A stretch of 64,000 bases of DNA, from contig NZ_NHON01000028.1 of assembly GCF_002195995.1 (NCBI RefSeq), forward strand, positions 27,115-91,114. The letters run 5' to 3'. The stretch comes from Inquilinus limosus (GTDB lineage: Bacteria; Pseudomonadota; Alphaproteobacteria; DSM-16000; Inquilinaceae). Position numbers and translations under genes: made by a program. The notes under the pieces are model-generated. The model was not told where the DNA came from, made no database searches, and saw only the letters and a list, made by a program, of their open reading frames with translations. Below, one piece after another: positions 40,285 to 49,024 of this stretch. Numbering within the stretch: the first letter of the stretch is position 1; the number at the start of each line of letters is the position of its first letter.

Positions 40285-42189
40285 ATGGCACTCGGATTCT
40301 TCATGGTCCCGCCCGGCTACACCGGCCCGGTTCCGCCCGGCTACACCCTGGTCGAGTACAGCAACACACAGTTCAATTTCGGCGGCGCCGACGACGACTT
40401 CGTCATCGGCAGCGACATCCAGGCGAAGATCATTCCCGAGACGGGCTACGACACCCTCGACTATTCCGGCTTCGGCCGGGGCATCCGGATCGACGAGACC
40501 GAGGGCACGGTGCGGGATGCCAACGGCATCATCGCCTCGCTTGTCGCCAATCCGGTCCGCGGCTTCGAGGAGTATCGCGGCACCGCGTTCGACGATGTGC
40601 TGATCGCGGCGACCGGCGCCGACCAGACGCTGCGCGGCAATGGCGGAAACGACATCCTGGTTGGGGGCGTCAATGCCGAGCTGCTGGACGGCGGCGCCGA
40701 CATCGACACCGCCAGCTACGCCAATTCCGCCGCCGGCGTCACGGTCGACCTGCGGCTGTCGACGGCCCAGGTCTCGGCCGGCGACGCCAGTGGCGACACG
40801 CTGACCGGGATCGAGAACCTGACCGGGTCGGCCCTGGCAGATTCGCTGCATGGCGATGCGGGTAACAACGTCCTCATCGGTGGTGCCGGCGCCGATGCGC
40901 TGGTCGGCGATGCCGGCATCGACACGGCCGACTACTCGGCGTCCGCGGCCGGGGTGACCGTGGACCTGGCGCCGGGCACCGGTGTCGGCGGCGACGCCGA
41001 GGGCGACACGCTGTCCGGCATCGAGAACCTGGTCGGGTCGGCCTTCAGCGACCATCTGTACGGCGACGGTGGCGTCAATGCGCTGGCCGGTGGCGCCGGG
41101 GACGACACCCTGCGCGGGGGCGCCGGGGCGGATGCGCTGGATGGCGGTGACGGGTCGGACTTCGCCAACTACCAGGGCTCGGGCGCGGCGGTGACGGTCG
41201 ATCTTCTGGCCCACACCGCCTCGGGCGGCGATGCCGAAGGCGACACGCTGGCCGGTATCGAGAACCTGTACGGGTCGAGCTTCGACGACCACCTGTCGGG
41301 CGATGACGGCCGCAACATCATCGGCGGCGAGCTCGGCAACGACACGATCGTCGGCAATGGCGGCGACGATTCCCTGTCGGGAGAGGGTGGCGACGACAGC
41401 CTCGACGGTGGCGACGGCAACGACCGGCTCGTGGGCGGCGACGGCGTCGACACGATCCATGGCGACACCGGCAACGATTCGGTGGACGCCGGCACCGGCA
41501 ACGACCAGGTCTTCGGCGAAGCCGGCGACGACAATCTCTACGGCGGCGCCGGTGCGGACACGCTCGACGGCGGCGACGGCAACGACATCCTCGAGGGCGG
41601 CGCCGGTGCGGATGCGCTGATCGGCGCCGCCGGTATCGACACGGCCAGCTATGCCGGCTCGGCCGCCGGTGTGGCGGTCGACCTGGCCACCGGCACCGGC
41701 GCGGGCGGCGGCAGCGATGCCGAGGGCGACACTCTGACGGAGATCGAGAGTGTGATGGGGTCGGCCTTTGCCGACCTGCTGACCGGCGACGCCGGCGCCA
41801 ACACCCTGTGGGGCTTGGCCGGCGACGACGTGCTGGTCGGGGGCGGCGGTGGCGACCTGCTGAAGGGTGGCGCCGGCAATGATCGCTTTTCCTATGCCGC
41901 CCTGTCCGACAGCGCCGTGTCGGGGGCCGGCAAGGACGTGATCGCCGACTTCACGACGGGCGACGTGATCGACCTGTCGGCGATCGATGCCGACGGCAAT
42001 GGCGGCAACGGCGACACCGCCTTCACCTTCGGCACCGGCGACTTCACCCGTCATGCCGGTGAGCTGCGGGTGGTGACGGCCGGGGCGATCCAGGTGGTCT
42101 ATGTCGACGCCAATGGCGACAAGGCGCCCGATTTCGCCATCAACGTCATCGCCGACCATCCGCTCACGGTCGCGGATTTCCTGCTCTGA
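40285..42189 (+). CDS. Secreted RTX calcium-binding repeat protein
   Basis: 634 residues. The N-terminal about 45 residues contain a Pro/Gly/Tyr-rich repeat (VPPGYTGPVPPGYTLVEY). Then RTX units with the same intervening block as the protein at 17488-19518 (SYxxSAAGVTVDLxxGTGxGGDAEGDTLxGIENLxGSxFxDxLxGD), and a dense run of nonapeptides at about 350-450. The end is serralysin-like (DVIDLSAIDADGNGGNGDTAFTFG) and terminates ADFLL. No signal peptide, so type I secretion is expected. CAGGAG precedes the ATG. It starts right after the peptidase remnant, which may once have been part of the same locus. Confidence 0.9.
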   Translation: MALGFFMVPPGYTGPVPPGYTLVEYSNTQFNFGGADDDFVIGSDIQAKIIPETGYDTLDYSGFGRGIRIDETEGTVRDANGIIASLVANPVRGFEEYRGTAFDDVLIAATGADQTLRGNGGNDILVGGVNAELLDGGADIDTASYANSAAGVTVDLRLSTAQVSAGDASGDTLTGIENLTGSALADSLHGDAGNNVLIGGAGADALVGDAGIDTADYSASAAGVTVDLAPGTGVGGDAEGDTLSGIENLVGSAFSDHLYGDGGVNALAGGAGDDTLRGGAGADALDGGDGSDFANYQGSGAAVTVDLLAHTASGGDAEGDTLAGIENLYGSSFDDHLSGDDGRNIIGGELGNDTIVGNGGDDSLSGEGGDDSLDGGDGNDRLVGGDGVDTIHGDTGNDSVDAGTGNDQVFGEAGDDNLYGGAGADTLDGGDGNDILEGGAGADALIGAAGIDTASYAGSAAGVAVDLATGTGAGGGSDAEGDTLTEIESVMGSAFADLLTGDAGANTLWGLAGDDVLVGGGGGDLLKGGAGNDRFSYAALSDSAVSGAGKDVIADFTTGDVIDLSAIDADGNGGNGDTAFTFGTGDFTRHAGELRVVTAGAIQVVYVDANGDKAPDFAINVIADHPLTVADFLL

Positions 42190-42230
42190 GGAGGCTTGTG
42201 CCGGCGGCCCGAGACATGGCCCGTCATGGC

Positions 42231-42334
42231 GAGCCCCACCCCTTACACCCATTGGGGGCGGGGCCATCCAGAGGCACCGCCCCCTGGATGGCCCCACTGG
42301 ATTCAAGGGGGCGCTGCGCGCTCCGCCATGACGG
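42231..42334. repeat. Palindromic intergenic repeat, family A variant
   Basis: Begins CCGTCATGGCGAGCC and ends GCTCCGCCATGACGG, with CCCTGGATGGCC in the middle: the same layout as family A but with ATGG replacing ATTG. It lies 39 bp downstream of the stop of the minus-strand binding-protein gene and after the convergent RTX gene. Confidence 0.75.
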
Positions 42335-42373
42335 CCTCAAAGGCCGGCGCCTCGATGTCGATGCCGGTTGCCG

Positions 42374-43348
42374 TCACATCAGCCCGTTCTGCTTCAGGAT
42401 CTCCGGTGCGTTCTCCTTGGTGATGGCCATGGTCGGCAGCACGATCGTCTTCTCGACCTTCTCGCCCTTCAGCAGCTTCACCGCCTGGCGCAGGCCCTCG
42501 GCGCCCGGGGTGGGGTACAGGAAGGTCGCCGCCAGCTCGCCCTTGTTGACCCAGACCACGCCCTCGTTCGGCAGGCCGTCGACGCCGACGAACTTGATCT
42601 CCTTCTCCCGGCCCGCATCCTTGGCGGCGAGATAGGCGCCATAGGCCATCGGGTCGTTGTGGCCGTAGACCAGGTCGATCTTCTCGAAGTTGCGCAGCGC
42701 CGTGGTCATGATGTCGTAGGCCAGGTTCTGCTTCCAGTCGGCCGACTGCTTGTCGAGCAGGAACTTCAGCCCCGTCTCCTTGTCGGCGACGGCATGGAAG
42801 CCGTCCGACCGGTCATGCGCCGGCTGGGTGCCGAGGCCGCCCCAGATCTCGACCACGTTGCCGGCCGCCTTGCCGGGGCCGCCCAGCGCCTTGACCACGA
42901 AGTCGCCGACCGCCTTGCCGATGACGACGTTGTCGCCGCCGATGAACTGGGTGTAGCGCTGGGTGTCGACGTTGCGGTCCAGCACGAAGACCGGGATCTT
43001 GGCGTCGATCGCCTTGTCCACCACCCCGGTCAGCCCGGCCGATTCCTTCGGCGAGATCAGCAGGGCATTGACCTCCTGCCGGATGAAGTTCTCGACATCG
43101 GCGACCTGCTTCTCGGTCTTGTCCTCGGCATCGGCGATCAGCAGCTCGACATCGGGCTGCTTCTCGGCCTCGGCCTTGATGTCCTTGTTGAACTGCACCC
43201 GCCACGGCTCCAGCGTCGTGGCCTGGGAGAAGCCGATGCGCCACTTCTTGTCGGCGGCGCGGGCCGGGGTCCAACCGGCCGGCAGGTAGAGGGTGACGCC
43301 GGCGCCCAGCGCCAGCGCGGTCGTTTTCAGAAGATCGCGACGGTTCAT
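42374..43348 (-). CDS. Periplasmic sugar-binding protein (ribose/galactofuranose-like ABC importer)
   Basis: 324 residues. N-terminus MNRRDLLKTTALALGAGVTLYLPAGWTPARA-A has a twin-arginine-like RR and a hydrophobic segment. Type-I binding fold: KKWRIGFSQATTLEPWRVQFNKDIKAEAEKQPDVELLIADAEDK, ALLISPKESAGLTGVVDKAIDAKIPVFVLDRNVD, DLVYGHNDPMAYGAYLAAKDAG. The opening IGFSQ...EPWR matches the YtfQ-type subgroup. Last gene of the operon regulator-ATPase-permease-binding protein; ATGA overlap with the permease stop. A palindromic repeat follows. Confidence 0.9.
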   Translation of the reverse strand: MNRRDLLKTTALALGAGVTLYLPAGWTPARAADKKWRIGFSQATTLEPWRVQFNKDIKAEAEKQPDVELLIADAEDKTEKQVADVENFIRQEVNALLISPKESAGLTGVVDKAIDAKIPVFVLDRNVDTQRYTQFIGGDNVVIGKAVGDFVVKALGGPGKAAGNVVEIWGGLGTQPAHDRSDGFHAVADKETGLKFLLDKQSADWKQNLAYDIMTTALRNFEKIDLVYGHNDPMAYGAYLAAKDAGREKEIKFVGVDGLPNEGVVWVNKGELAATFLYPTPGAEGLRQAVKLLKGEKVEKTIVLPTMAITKENAPEILKQNGLM

Positions 43349-44661
43349 GGTTGCGTTCCTTCCCGATGGATCAGCGAGGATCCTTGTTGGCCCGTCGCCT
43401 CGGATCGGGCGGCGGGGTCCCGCCGGGCTGCGCGCGCCGTGCGGAACGGCGCCAGCAGATCGGCCAGGTTGCGCTCCTGCAGCAGCACGGTGACGATGAT
43501 GATCGCCCCCTTGAACACCAGCTGCAGGTTGGAGTTGATGTTGTGGAGCTGCAGGATGTTCGACAGCAGCCCGAAGATCAGGACGCCGACCAGCGTGCCG
43601 GCCAGGGCGCCGCGACCGCCCATCAGGCTGGCGCCGCCGATCACCACCGCGGCGATGGCGTCCAGCTCCAGCCCCGCCCCGGCATCCGGCTTGCCCTGAC
43701 GGTACTGGGCGACATAGAGGATGCCGGCCAGGGTGGCGAGCATGCCGGAGAAGGCGTAGGCCGCGATCTTCACCCGGTCGACCGGGATGCCGGACAGGCG
43801 CGCCGCCTCCTCATTGCCGCCGATGGCGTAGACATAGCGGCCGAACACGGTCAGGCGCAGCAGCACGGCGAAGACCGCGACCGCGGCCAGGAAGAACAGG
43901 CCCGGCACCGGCAGCACGCCCCACAGCATGCTGCGCAAGAGCTCGATGTCCTCGGTGGCGTTGGTGCCGGCATAGACCGGCAGCACGGCGCTGTCCTGCC
44001 CCGCGGTCAGGCGCGACAGGCCCAGCATGCCGACCATCATCGCCAAAGTGACGATGAAGGGCTGCAGCCGCCCGGCGACGATGATGGCGCCGCTGACAGC
44101 GCCGACCATCAGCCCGGCGCAGGGCACCGCCACCAGCAGGGCCGGGACGCCGAACTTGCTGCCGACCTGCGGCACCAGCCACGCGGCCACCAGCGCCGCC
44201 AGGGCCAGGCCGGCGGCGCCGGGGATCCAGCCGTCGCGCAGCGGGTCGCGGTTGTGCCGCCGGCGAGCGCCGACCGGCCCCTCGGTGTGCTTGAGGCCGC
44301 GGCCGAGGAAATGGACCAGCAGGAAGACGGCGAAGAAGGCGACCAGGATCGCCGCCGGCACCGCGACGCCGGCGGAGCTGGTCCAGTCGTCCTGAGTCAG
44401 CAGCGTCGCGCTCAGCACCGTGCCGAAGGCCATCACCGACCCGACCGACAGGTCGATGCCGGCGATCAGGATCACCACGGTCATGCCGACGGCGACGAGG
44501 CCGGTGATCGACACCTGGCGCAGCACGTCGGTCAGGTTGCCGTAGGACAGGAAGATGTTGCGGCCGCTGCCGCTGACCGGCGAGAAGGCGATGCCGATCA
44601 GGAGGATGACCAGCAGGCCCCAGTACAGCTTGGTGCGGGACAACAGGCGCAGGACGCTCAT
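43345..44661 (-). CDS. Sugar ABC transporter permease (XylH/RbsC-like, long form)
   Basis: 438 residues, longer than RbsC (about 320) because of an extra hydrophilic loop and helices around 110-180 (HFLGRGLKHTEGPVGARRRHNRDPLRDGWIPG), as in XylH-type permeases. Family blocks: VGMTVVILIAGIDLSVGSVMAFGTV, YAIGGNEEAARLSGIPVDRVKI (ATPase-contact loop), VIGGASLMGGRGALAGTLVG. Overlaps both neighbours by four bases, so translation is coupled along the operon. Confidence 0.9.
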   Translation of the reverse strand: MSVLRLLSRTKLYWGLLVILLIGIAFSPVSGSGRNIFLSYGNLTDVLRQVSITGLVAVGMTVVILIAGIDLSVGSVMAFGTVLSATLLTQDDWTSSAGVAVPAAILVAFFAVFLLVHFLGRGLKHTEGPVGARRRHNRDPLRDGWIPGAAGLALAALVAAWLVPQVGSKFGVPALLVAVPCAGLMVGAVSGAIIVAGRLQPFIVTLAMMVGMLGLSRLTAGQDSAVLPVYAGTNATEDIELLRSMLWGVLPVPGLFFLAAVAVFAVLLRLTVFGRYVYAIGGNEEAARLSGIPVDRVKIAAYAFSGMLATLAGILYVAQYRQGKPDAGAGLELDAIAAVVIGGASLMGGRGALAGTLVGVLIFGLLSNILQLHNINSNLQLVFKGAIIIVTVLLQERNLADLLAPFRTARAARRDPAARSEATGQQGSSLIHREGTQP

Positions 44662-46247
44662 GGCACGGTCTCGGCGGCTCGGGAAACGGGGCGGGATGCG
44701 CGGGGCGAGGCCAGCTCCATGATCGCCTCCTGGCTGGCCTCGGCGCGGGACAGGAGGCCGGTCTGCCGGCCCTCGCACATCACCAGGATACGATCGGCGA
44801 GCAGCAGCAGCTCTGGCAGCTCGGAGGAGACGAGGAGGACAGCGATGCCCTGGTCGGCCAAAGCGAAGACCAGGTCGTAGATCTCCTTCTTGGCGCCGAC
44901 ATCGATGCCGCGGGTCGGCTCGTCCAGCAGCAGCACGCGCGGCACAGTGGCCAGCCACTTGCCGATCACCACCTTCTGCTGGTTGCCCCCGGACAGGCGC
45001 CCGGCCGGCTGGGCCGGTCCGGTGCAGCGCACGCCGAGGCGGCCGATGGTGCCGCGCGCCAGCTCCGCCTCGCGCCCAAAGCGGCGCAGGCCGAGCCGCG
45101 CCAGGAGGGGCAGGGAAGGCAAAGCCAGGTTGTCGCGGATCGAGGCGCCGAGCTGCAGGCCGGTGACCTTGCGGTCCTCGGTCACCAGCGCCAGGCCGTG
45201 GCGCTTGGCCGCCGCCGGATCGTCGATCGTCACCGCCTCGCCGTCGATCCGCACCGTCCCGCCGCGGCGGCCGCGGGCCGAGCCGAAGATCGTCTCCAGG
45301 ATCTCGGTGCGGCCGGCACCCAGCAGGCCGGCGATGCCCAGGATCTCGCCCGGATGCAGGTCGAAGCCGACGCCGTCCAGCACCCGGCGCCAGCCGCCGC
45401 GCCGGCCCGGCACCTCCAGCGACAGGTCGCGGACACTCAGCACCGGCCGGCCGCCGGCGCCGCCGCGCCCGGCCGGATGCTCCGCCTTGGCCAGCTCGCG
45501 GCCGACCATATGGGCGATGATCCGCTCCCGCGTCAGATCGGCGATCGGGGCGGTGACGACGTGGCGGCCGTCGCGCAGGATGGTGACGCGGTCGGCCAGC
45601 TCCATCACCTCGTCCATCCGGTGCGAGATGTAGACGACCGCGACGCCGTCGCGCGCCAGCTGCCGCACCACCGCGAACAGGGTGGCGCATTCGGCCTGGG
45701 AGAGGGCGGAGGTCGGCTCGTCCATGATCAGGATGCGGGTGTCGAGCGACAGCGCCTTGGCGATCTCGACCAGCTGCTGCTCGCCGACCCGCAGGCTGCC
45801 GACCCGCGCATCGGGGTCGACGGCGATGCCCAGGCGGCGGATCAGCCGCGCCGCCGCCTCGCGCAGCGCCGGCCCGTCGACGAACATGCCGCCGCGCAGC
45901 GGCTCGCGGCCGAGGAAGATGTTCTCGGCCACGGTCATGCCCGGCACCAGGTTCAGCTCCTGGTGGATGATGCCGATGCCGGCCTCCTCGGCGTCGCGCA
46001 CCCCGGCGAACTGGCGCGGCGCGCCGTCGACCAGGATGGTGCCGTCATAGTCGCCATGGATGCCGGCCAGGATCTTCATCAGGGTCGACTTGCCGGCACC
46101 GTTCTCGCCCATCAGGGCGTGGATCTCGCCCGCGAACACGTCCAGGCCGACGCCGTGCAGCACCGTCACCCCGGCAAAGGTCTTGCCGATGCTCGCAGCG
46201 CGCAGCACCGGCGGCGCGGCGCTCGTCTCAGTGTCTATGCTCGACAC
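44658..46247 (-). CDS. Sugar ABC transporter ATPase with two nucleotide-binding domains (RbsA/XylG-like)
   Basis: 529 residues. First domain complete: Walker A GENGAGKST (about 48), signature region LRVGEQQLVEIAKAL, Walker B ILIMDEPTSAL. Second domain typical of the family: degenerate Walker A GLLGAGRTE (about 310), signature LSGGNQQKVVIGKWL and Walker B LLLDEPTRGID. It powers uptake through the adjacent permease. Four-base overlap with the permease; 55 bp after the LacI gene in the same operon. Confidence 0.93.
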   Translation of the reverse strand: MSSIDTETSAAPPVLRAASIGKTFAGVTVLHGVGLDVFAGEIHALMGENGAGKSTLMKILAGIHGDYDGTILVDGAPRQFAGVRDAEEAGIGIIHQELNLVPGMTVAENIFLGREPLRGGMFVDGPALREAAARLIRRLGIAVDPDARVGSLRVGEQQLVEIAKALSLDTRILIMDEPTSALSQAECATLFAVVRQLARDGVAVVYISHRMDEVMELADRVTILRDGRHVVTAPIADLTRERIIAHMVGRELAKAEHPAGRGGAGGRPVLSVRDLSLEVPGRRGGWRRVLDGVGFDLHPGEILGIAGLLGAGRTEILETIFGSARGRRGGTVRIDGEAVTIDDPAAAKRHGLALVTEDRKVTGLQLGASIRDNLALPSLPLLARLGLRRFGREAELARGTIGRLGVRCTGPAQPAGRLSGGNQQKVVIGKWLATVPRVLLLDEPTRGIDVGAKKEIYDLVFALADQGIAVLLVSSELPELLLLADRILVMCEGRQTGLLSRAEASQEAIMELASPRASRPVSRAAETVP

Positions 46248-46302
46248 CTCTCCTCCCTCTCTGGTCGCCGGCGGCTTCGTGGCGGCCGCCCGGCCCGGCG
46301 GT

Positions 46303-47376
46303 TCAGGGCAGGGCCCCGTCCACCGTGTCCTTGAAAGCTTTCATCCGGCGCGGTGCCTTGACCTTGCCCGGCGGCGCGGCGGTGGTCTCGCGCGCGATCA
46401 GCGGCGCCGGCAGGCGGATATGCTCCGCGGGCCGGTCCGGCGCCTCGAAGGCGGCGGTCAGGATCCGCCAAGCGTGGCCGGCCAGCGCCTCGGTCGGCTG
46501 GCGGATGGCGCTGACGAAGGGGCGCAGCACGGTCAGCCAGGCGAAATCGTCGAAGGCCAGCAGCGACAGGTCCTGCGGGATCGCCATCCCGGCATCCTGC
46601 ACCGCCCGCAGCACGCCCAGTGTGGCGACGTTGCTGCCGGTGAACACGGCGGTCGGCCGGTTGGCGGCGGTGAGGACGGGCAGCACCCCGGCCCGCGTCT
46701 CCTCCTCGGTCATGCCCGGCAGCAGCACGCGGGCGCGCTTTTCCAGCCCGGCGGCGCGCATGGCGGCCAGGAAACCCTCGACCCGCGCGGCGCTGTTCCA
46801 CAGCCGGGTGGAGTTGATGACGAAGGCGAGGTCGCGATGGCCGAGGCCCAGCAGATGCTCGGTGCCGAGCCGGGTGGCGGCGGCGTTGTCGACCGCGACG
46901 GAGGGGAAGTGGTCATGGGCGGCGACGCGGTCCAGCACCACCACCGGGATGCGGTGGTGCCGCATCTCGCGCTCGGTCGCCGACCAGTCGCGAGTCGGCA
47001 CGATCACCAGCCCGTCGACCCGCCGCGACAGCAGCGCCCGCACCCGCTCATGCTCGCGCTCCGGGTCCTCGCGCGAGGTGACGATGATCACCTCATAGCT
47101 CTGCGACAGGGCGATGTTCTCGAGATGCTCGACCAGCTCGTTGAACACGATGTTCAGCACGTCGGGCACCACCAGGCCGATGGTGCGGGTGCGCTGGCGG
47201 CGCAGCCCGGCGGCCAGGCTGTTCGGGCGGAAGCCCAGCGCCTCGGCCGCCTCCAGCACCCGCTGCCGGCTCTCGGCCCCGACCCCGGCCTTGCCGTTGA
47301 ACACGTTGGACGCCGTGCCGAGCGAGACCCCGGCGCGCGACGCCACCTCCCTGATCGTCGTCTTACGCTGCGACAT
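46303..47376 (-). CDS. LacI-family transcriptional repressor
   Basis: 357 residues. DNA-binding headpiece about 5-60 (TTIREVASRAGVSLGTASNVFNGKAGVGAESRQRVLEAAEALGFRPNSLAAGLR) and sugar-binding core (about 63-330: TIGLVVPDVLNIVFNELVEHLENIA, VDGLVIVPTRDW, TAVFTGSNVATLGVLRAVQDAG, LAFDDFAW). First gene of the sugar ABC operon. A perfect palindrome lies nine bp upstream of its ATG, so it probably represses itself and the transport genes until the sugar binds. Confidence 0.94.
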   Translation of the reverse strand: MSQRKTTIREVASRAGVSLGTASNVFNGKAGVGAESRQRVLEAAEALGFRPNSLAAGLRRQRTRTIGLVVPDVLNIVFNELVEHLENIALSQSYEVIIVTSREDPEREHERVRALLSRRVDGLVIVPTRDWSATEREMRHHRIPVVVLDRVAAHDHFPSVAVDNAAATRLGTEHLLGLGHRDLAFVINSTRLWNSAARVEGFLAAMRAAGLEKRARVLLPGMTEEETRAGVLPVLTAANRPTAVFTGSNVATLGVLRAVQDAGMAIPQDLSLLAFDDFAWLTVLRPFVSAIRQPTEALAGHAWRILTAAFEAPDRPAEHIRLPAPLIARETTAAPPGKVKAPRRMKAFKDTVDGALP

Positions 47377-47384
47377 GGCACCAC

Positions 47385-47400
47385 TATGAAACGTTTCATA
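47385..47400. promoter_or_regulatory. LacI-type operator upstream of the sugar ABC operon
   Basis: TATGAAACGTTTCATA is a perfect 16-bp palindrome with the central CG and AAACGTTT core typical of LacI/GalR-family operators. It sits between the regulator ATG (47376) and the divergent MBL hydrolase gene (47486), so it could affect both directions. Confidence 0.85.
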
Positions 47401-47485
47401 TGGGAGTCAAGGGACCCTTGCGGAGGATGCGGTGGCGCCTCGCCCCGTTCCCGTCTAGGCAGAGATCTGCGATCTGGAGGATCCG

Positions 47486-48577
47486 ATGACGGCGAGCGTA
47501 CGGGCGATCTCGGGGGTCGGGGGCAAGGGCCCCGCCTGCTTCCTGGTGGAGGCGGAGGGCTTCCGCCTGCTGCTCGACTGCGGCGCCGGGCCGGACGAAG
47601 GCATGCGGCCCGATTTCTCCGGCCTCGGCCCGATCGACGCCATCCTGCTGAGCCACGCCCATCCCGACCATGTCGACTCGCTGCCGGAGGCCCGGTTCGG
47701 CCCGGTGCCGGTCTATGCCACCCCGCCGGTGCTGCGGGCGCTGCCGCAGGGCGCGCCGGCCGACCGCCGGCCGCTGGCGCCGGGCCTGAACCGGCTGGCG
47801 GGCGGCCTCGCCGTCACCTGCGGCCGCTCCGGCCATGCGCCGGGCGGGGTGTGGCTGCATCTCGCCATCGGCGGCGGGCTGTTCTATGCCGGCGACATGG
47901 GCTTCGACTCGGTGGTCTTCGCCGTTGATGCCGAGCCGCCGCCGGCGAAGGTCGCCATCCTCGACGCCTCCTATGGCGACGACGACACCCCGCATGAGGC
48001 GCGGCTGGCCGCCTTCGCCCCGGTCTTCGCGGCGAAGCGCGCGCTGCTGCTGGCCCCGGCCGGCGGGCGCGGGCCGGAGATGGCGCTGGCCGCGGCGGCG
48101 GCGAACGGCCGGAAGCCGGCGGTGTGCGACGCCAATCGCGCCATGATCGACACGCTGATCGCCGACCCCGCCTGGCTGCGCCCCGGCGCCGGCACGATGC
48201 TCGACTCGCTGCGCCGCCGGATCGAGCCGATCGCCTCGGTCGAGCCGCCGCCGGAACGGGCGATCATCGCCGCCAAGCCGAATGCCACCGGCGGCGCCGC
48301 CAGGCCGCTGCTGGAGGGCTGGGGCGCGCAGGACGGCCCGGTGGTCGCCACCGGCTACGTCGCCGCCGGCACCCCGGCGCGAAAGGCGGTGGAGGACGGC
48401 CGGGCGATCGCGCTGCGCTGGCCGGTGCATCCGCGCCTGTCGCAGAATGCGGCGCTGGCCAGGACGCTCAGGGCCGAGACGGTGATCCCGGCCTTCGGTG
48501 CTGCCAAGTGCCGCGCCGCCTGGACCAAGGCCTTCGCCCCCGCCCGCATCGCCCTCGACGAGACGGTGGAGATTTGA
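47486..48577 (+). CDS. Metallo-beta-lactamase-fold hydrolase
   Basis: 363 residues. Metal-binding motif SHAHPDHVDS (HxHxDH, about 54-63), preceding strand LLLDCGAGPDEGM, a further His in CGRSGHAPGG and an Asp in YAGDMGFDSVVF. The C-terminal part (VVATGYVAAGTPARKAV, then ALRWPVHPRLSQNAALARTL and VIPAFG) resembles the beta-CASP/RNase-type MBL arrangement, though the protein is shorter than typical ribonucleases of that group. Substrate unknown. GGAGGATCC precedes the ATG. Divergent from the LacI regulator across its operator. Confidence 0.8.
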   Translation: MTASVRAISGVGGKGPACFLVEAEGFRLLLDCGAGPDEGMRPDFSGLGPIDAILLSHAHPDHVDSLPEARFGPVPVYATPPVLRALPQGAPADRRPLAPGLNRLAGGLAVTCGRSGHAPGGVWLHLAIGGGLFYAGDMGFDSVVFAVDAEPPPAKVAILDASYGDDDTPHEARLAAFAPVFAAKRALLLAPAGGRGPEMALAAAAANGRKPAVCDANRAMIDTLIADPAWLRPGAGTMLDSLRRRIEPIASVEPPPERAIIAAKPNATGGAARPLLEGWGAQDGPVVATGYVAAGTPARKAVEDGRAIALRWPVHPRLSQNAALARTLRAETVIPAFGAAKCRAAWTKAFAPARIALDETVEI

Positions 48578-48617
48578 CCTCATGCCAATGGCTTTGAGAT
48601 CCGCTCTTCGGCCCAAA

Positions 48618-48709
48618 CCGTCATGGCGAGGCGCGCAGCGCCGTGGCCATCCAAGGGCCGGTGCGAACGGCCCTGGATGGCCACGCCCCTTCGGGGCTCG
48701 CCATGACGG
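48618..48709. repeat. Palindromic intergenic repeat, family A variant
   Basis: CCGTCATGGCGAGGCGCGC at the left and GGGGCTCGCCATGACGG at the right, with GGCCATCCAAGGGCCG and GGCCCTGGATGGCC as inner arms. It lies between the convergent MBL hydrolase and coiled-coil genes. Confidence 0.8.
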
Positions 48710-48731
48710 ATCAATATTTCGGGCGCTGTTA

Positions 48732-48956
48732 TCAGGCTTCGACGAGGTTCAGGCGCTTCCGGATCTGCTCGATGTCGTCGCCCTGGCGGTCGATGCGGTT
48801 CGACAGAACGGCGTATTGTCCGAACAGGCTCGCCACCTGCCCTTCCAGCAAGCCGAGCCTGGTCTTGACCTCGCGCAGATCGGTCTTCACCTCGGACAGA
48901 TCAGTCCGGATCGCGCGCAGATGCTCCAGCACCAGATTGTTCGTCTTGTCGTCCAT
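48732..48956 (-). CDS. Small coiled-coil protein of unknown function
   Basis: 74 residues, almost all predicted amphipathic helix: MDDKTNNLVLEHLRAIRTDLSEVKTDLREVKTRLGLLEGQVASLFGQYAVLSNRIDRQGDDIEQIRKRLNL. The heptad-like repeats (IRTDLSEVKTDLREVKTRL) indicate a coiled coil. Similar short proteins with LVLEHLRxIRxDL openings are frequent in alphaproteobacteria and have no known function. It is divergent from the histidine phosphatase gene, with 68 bp between starts. Confidence 0.7.
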   Translation of the reverse strand: MDDKTNNLVLEHLRAIRTDLSEVKTDLREVKTRLGLLEGQVASLFGQYAVLSNRIDRQGDDIEQIRKRLNLVEA

Positions 48957-49024
48957 CGTGCACCCGACTCCGCGAATACCCTGACGTCCGATCGCATTCT
49001 ATAACATAGGGACGATTCAGAGCG

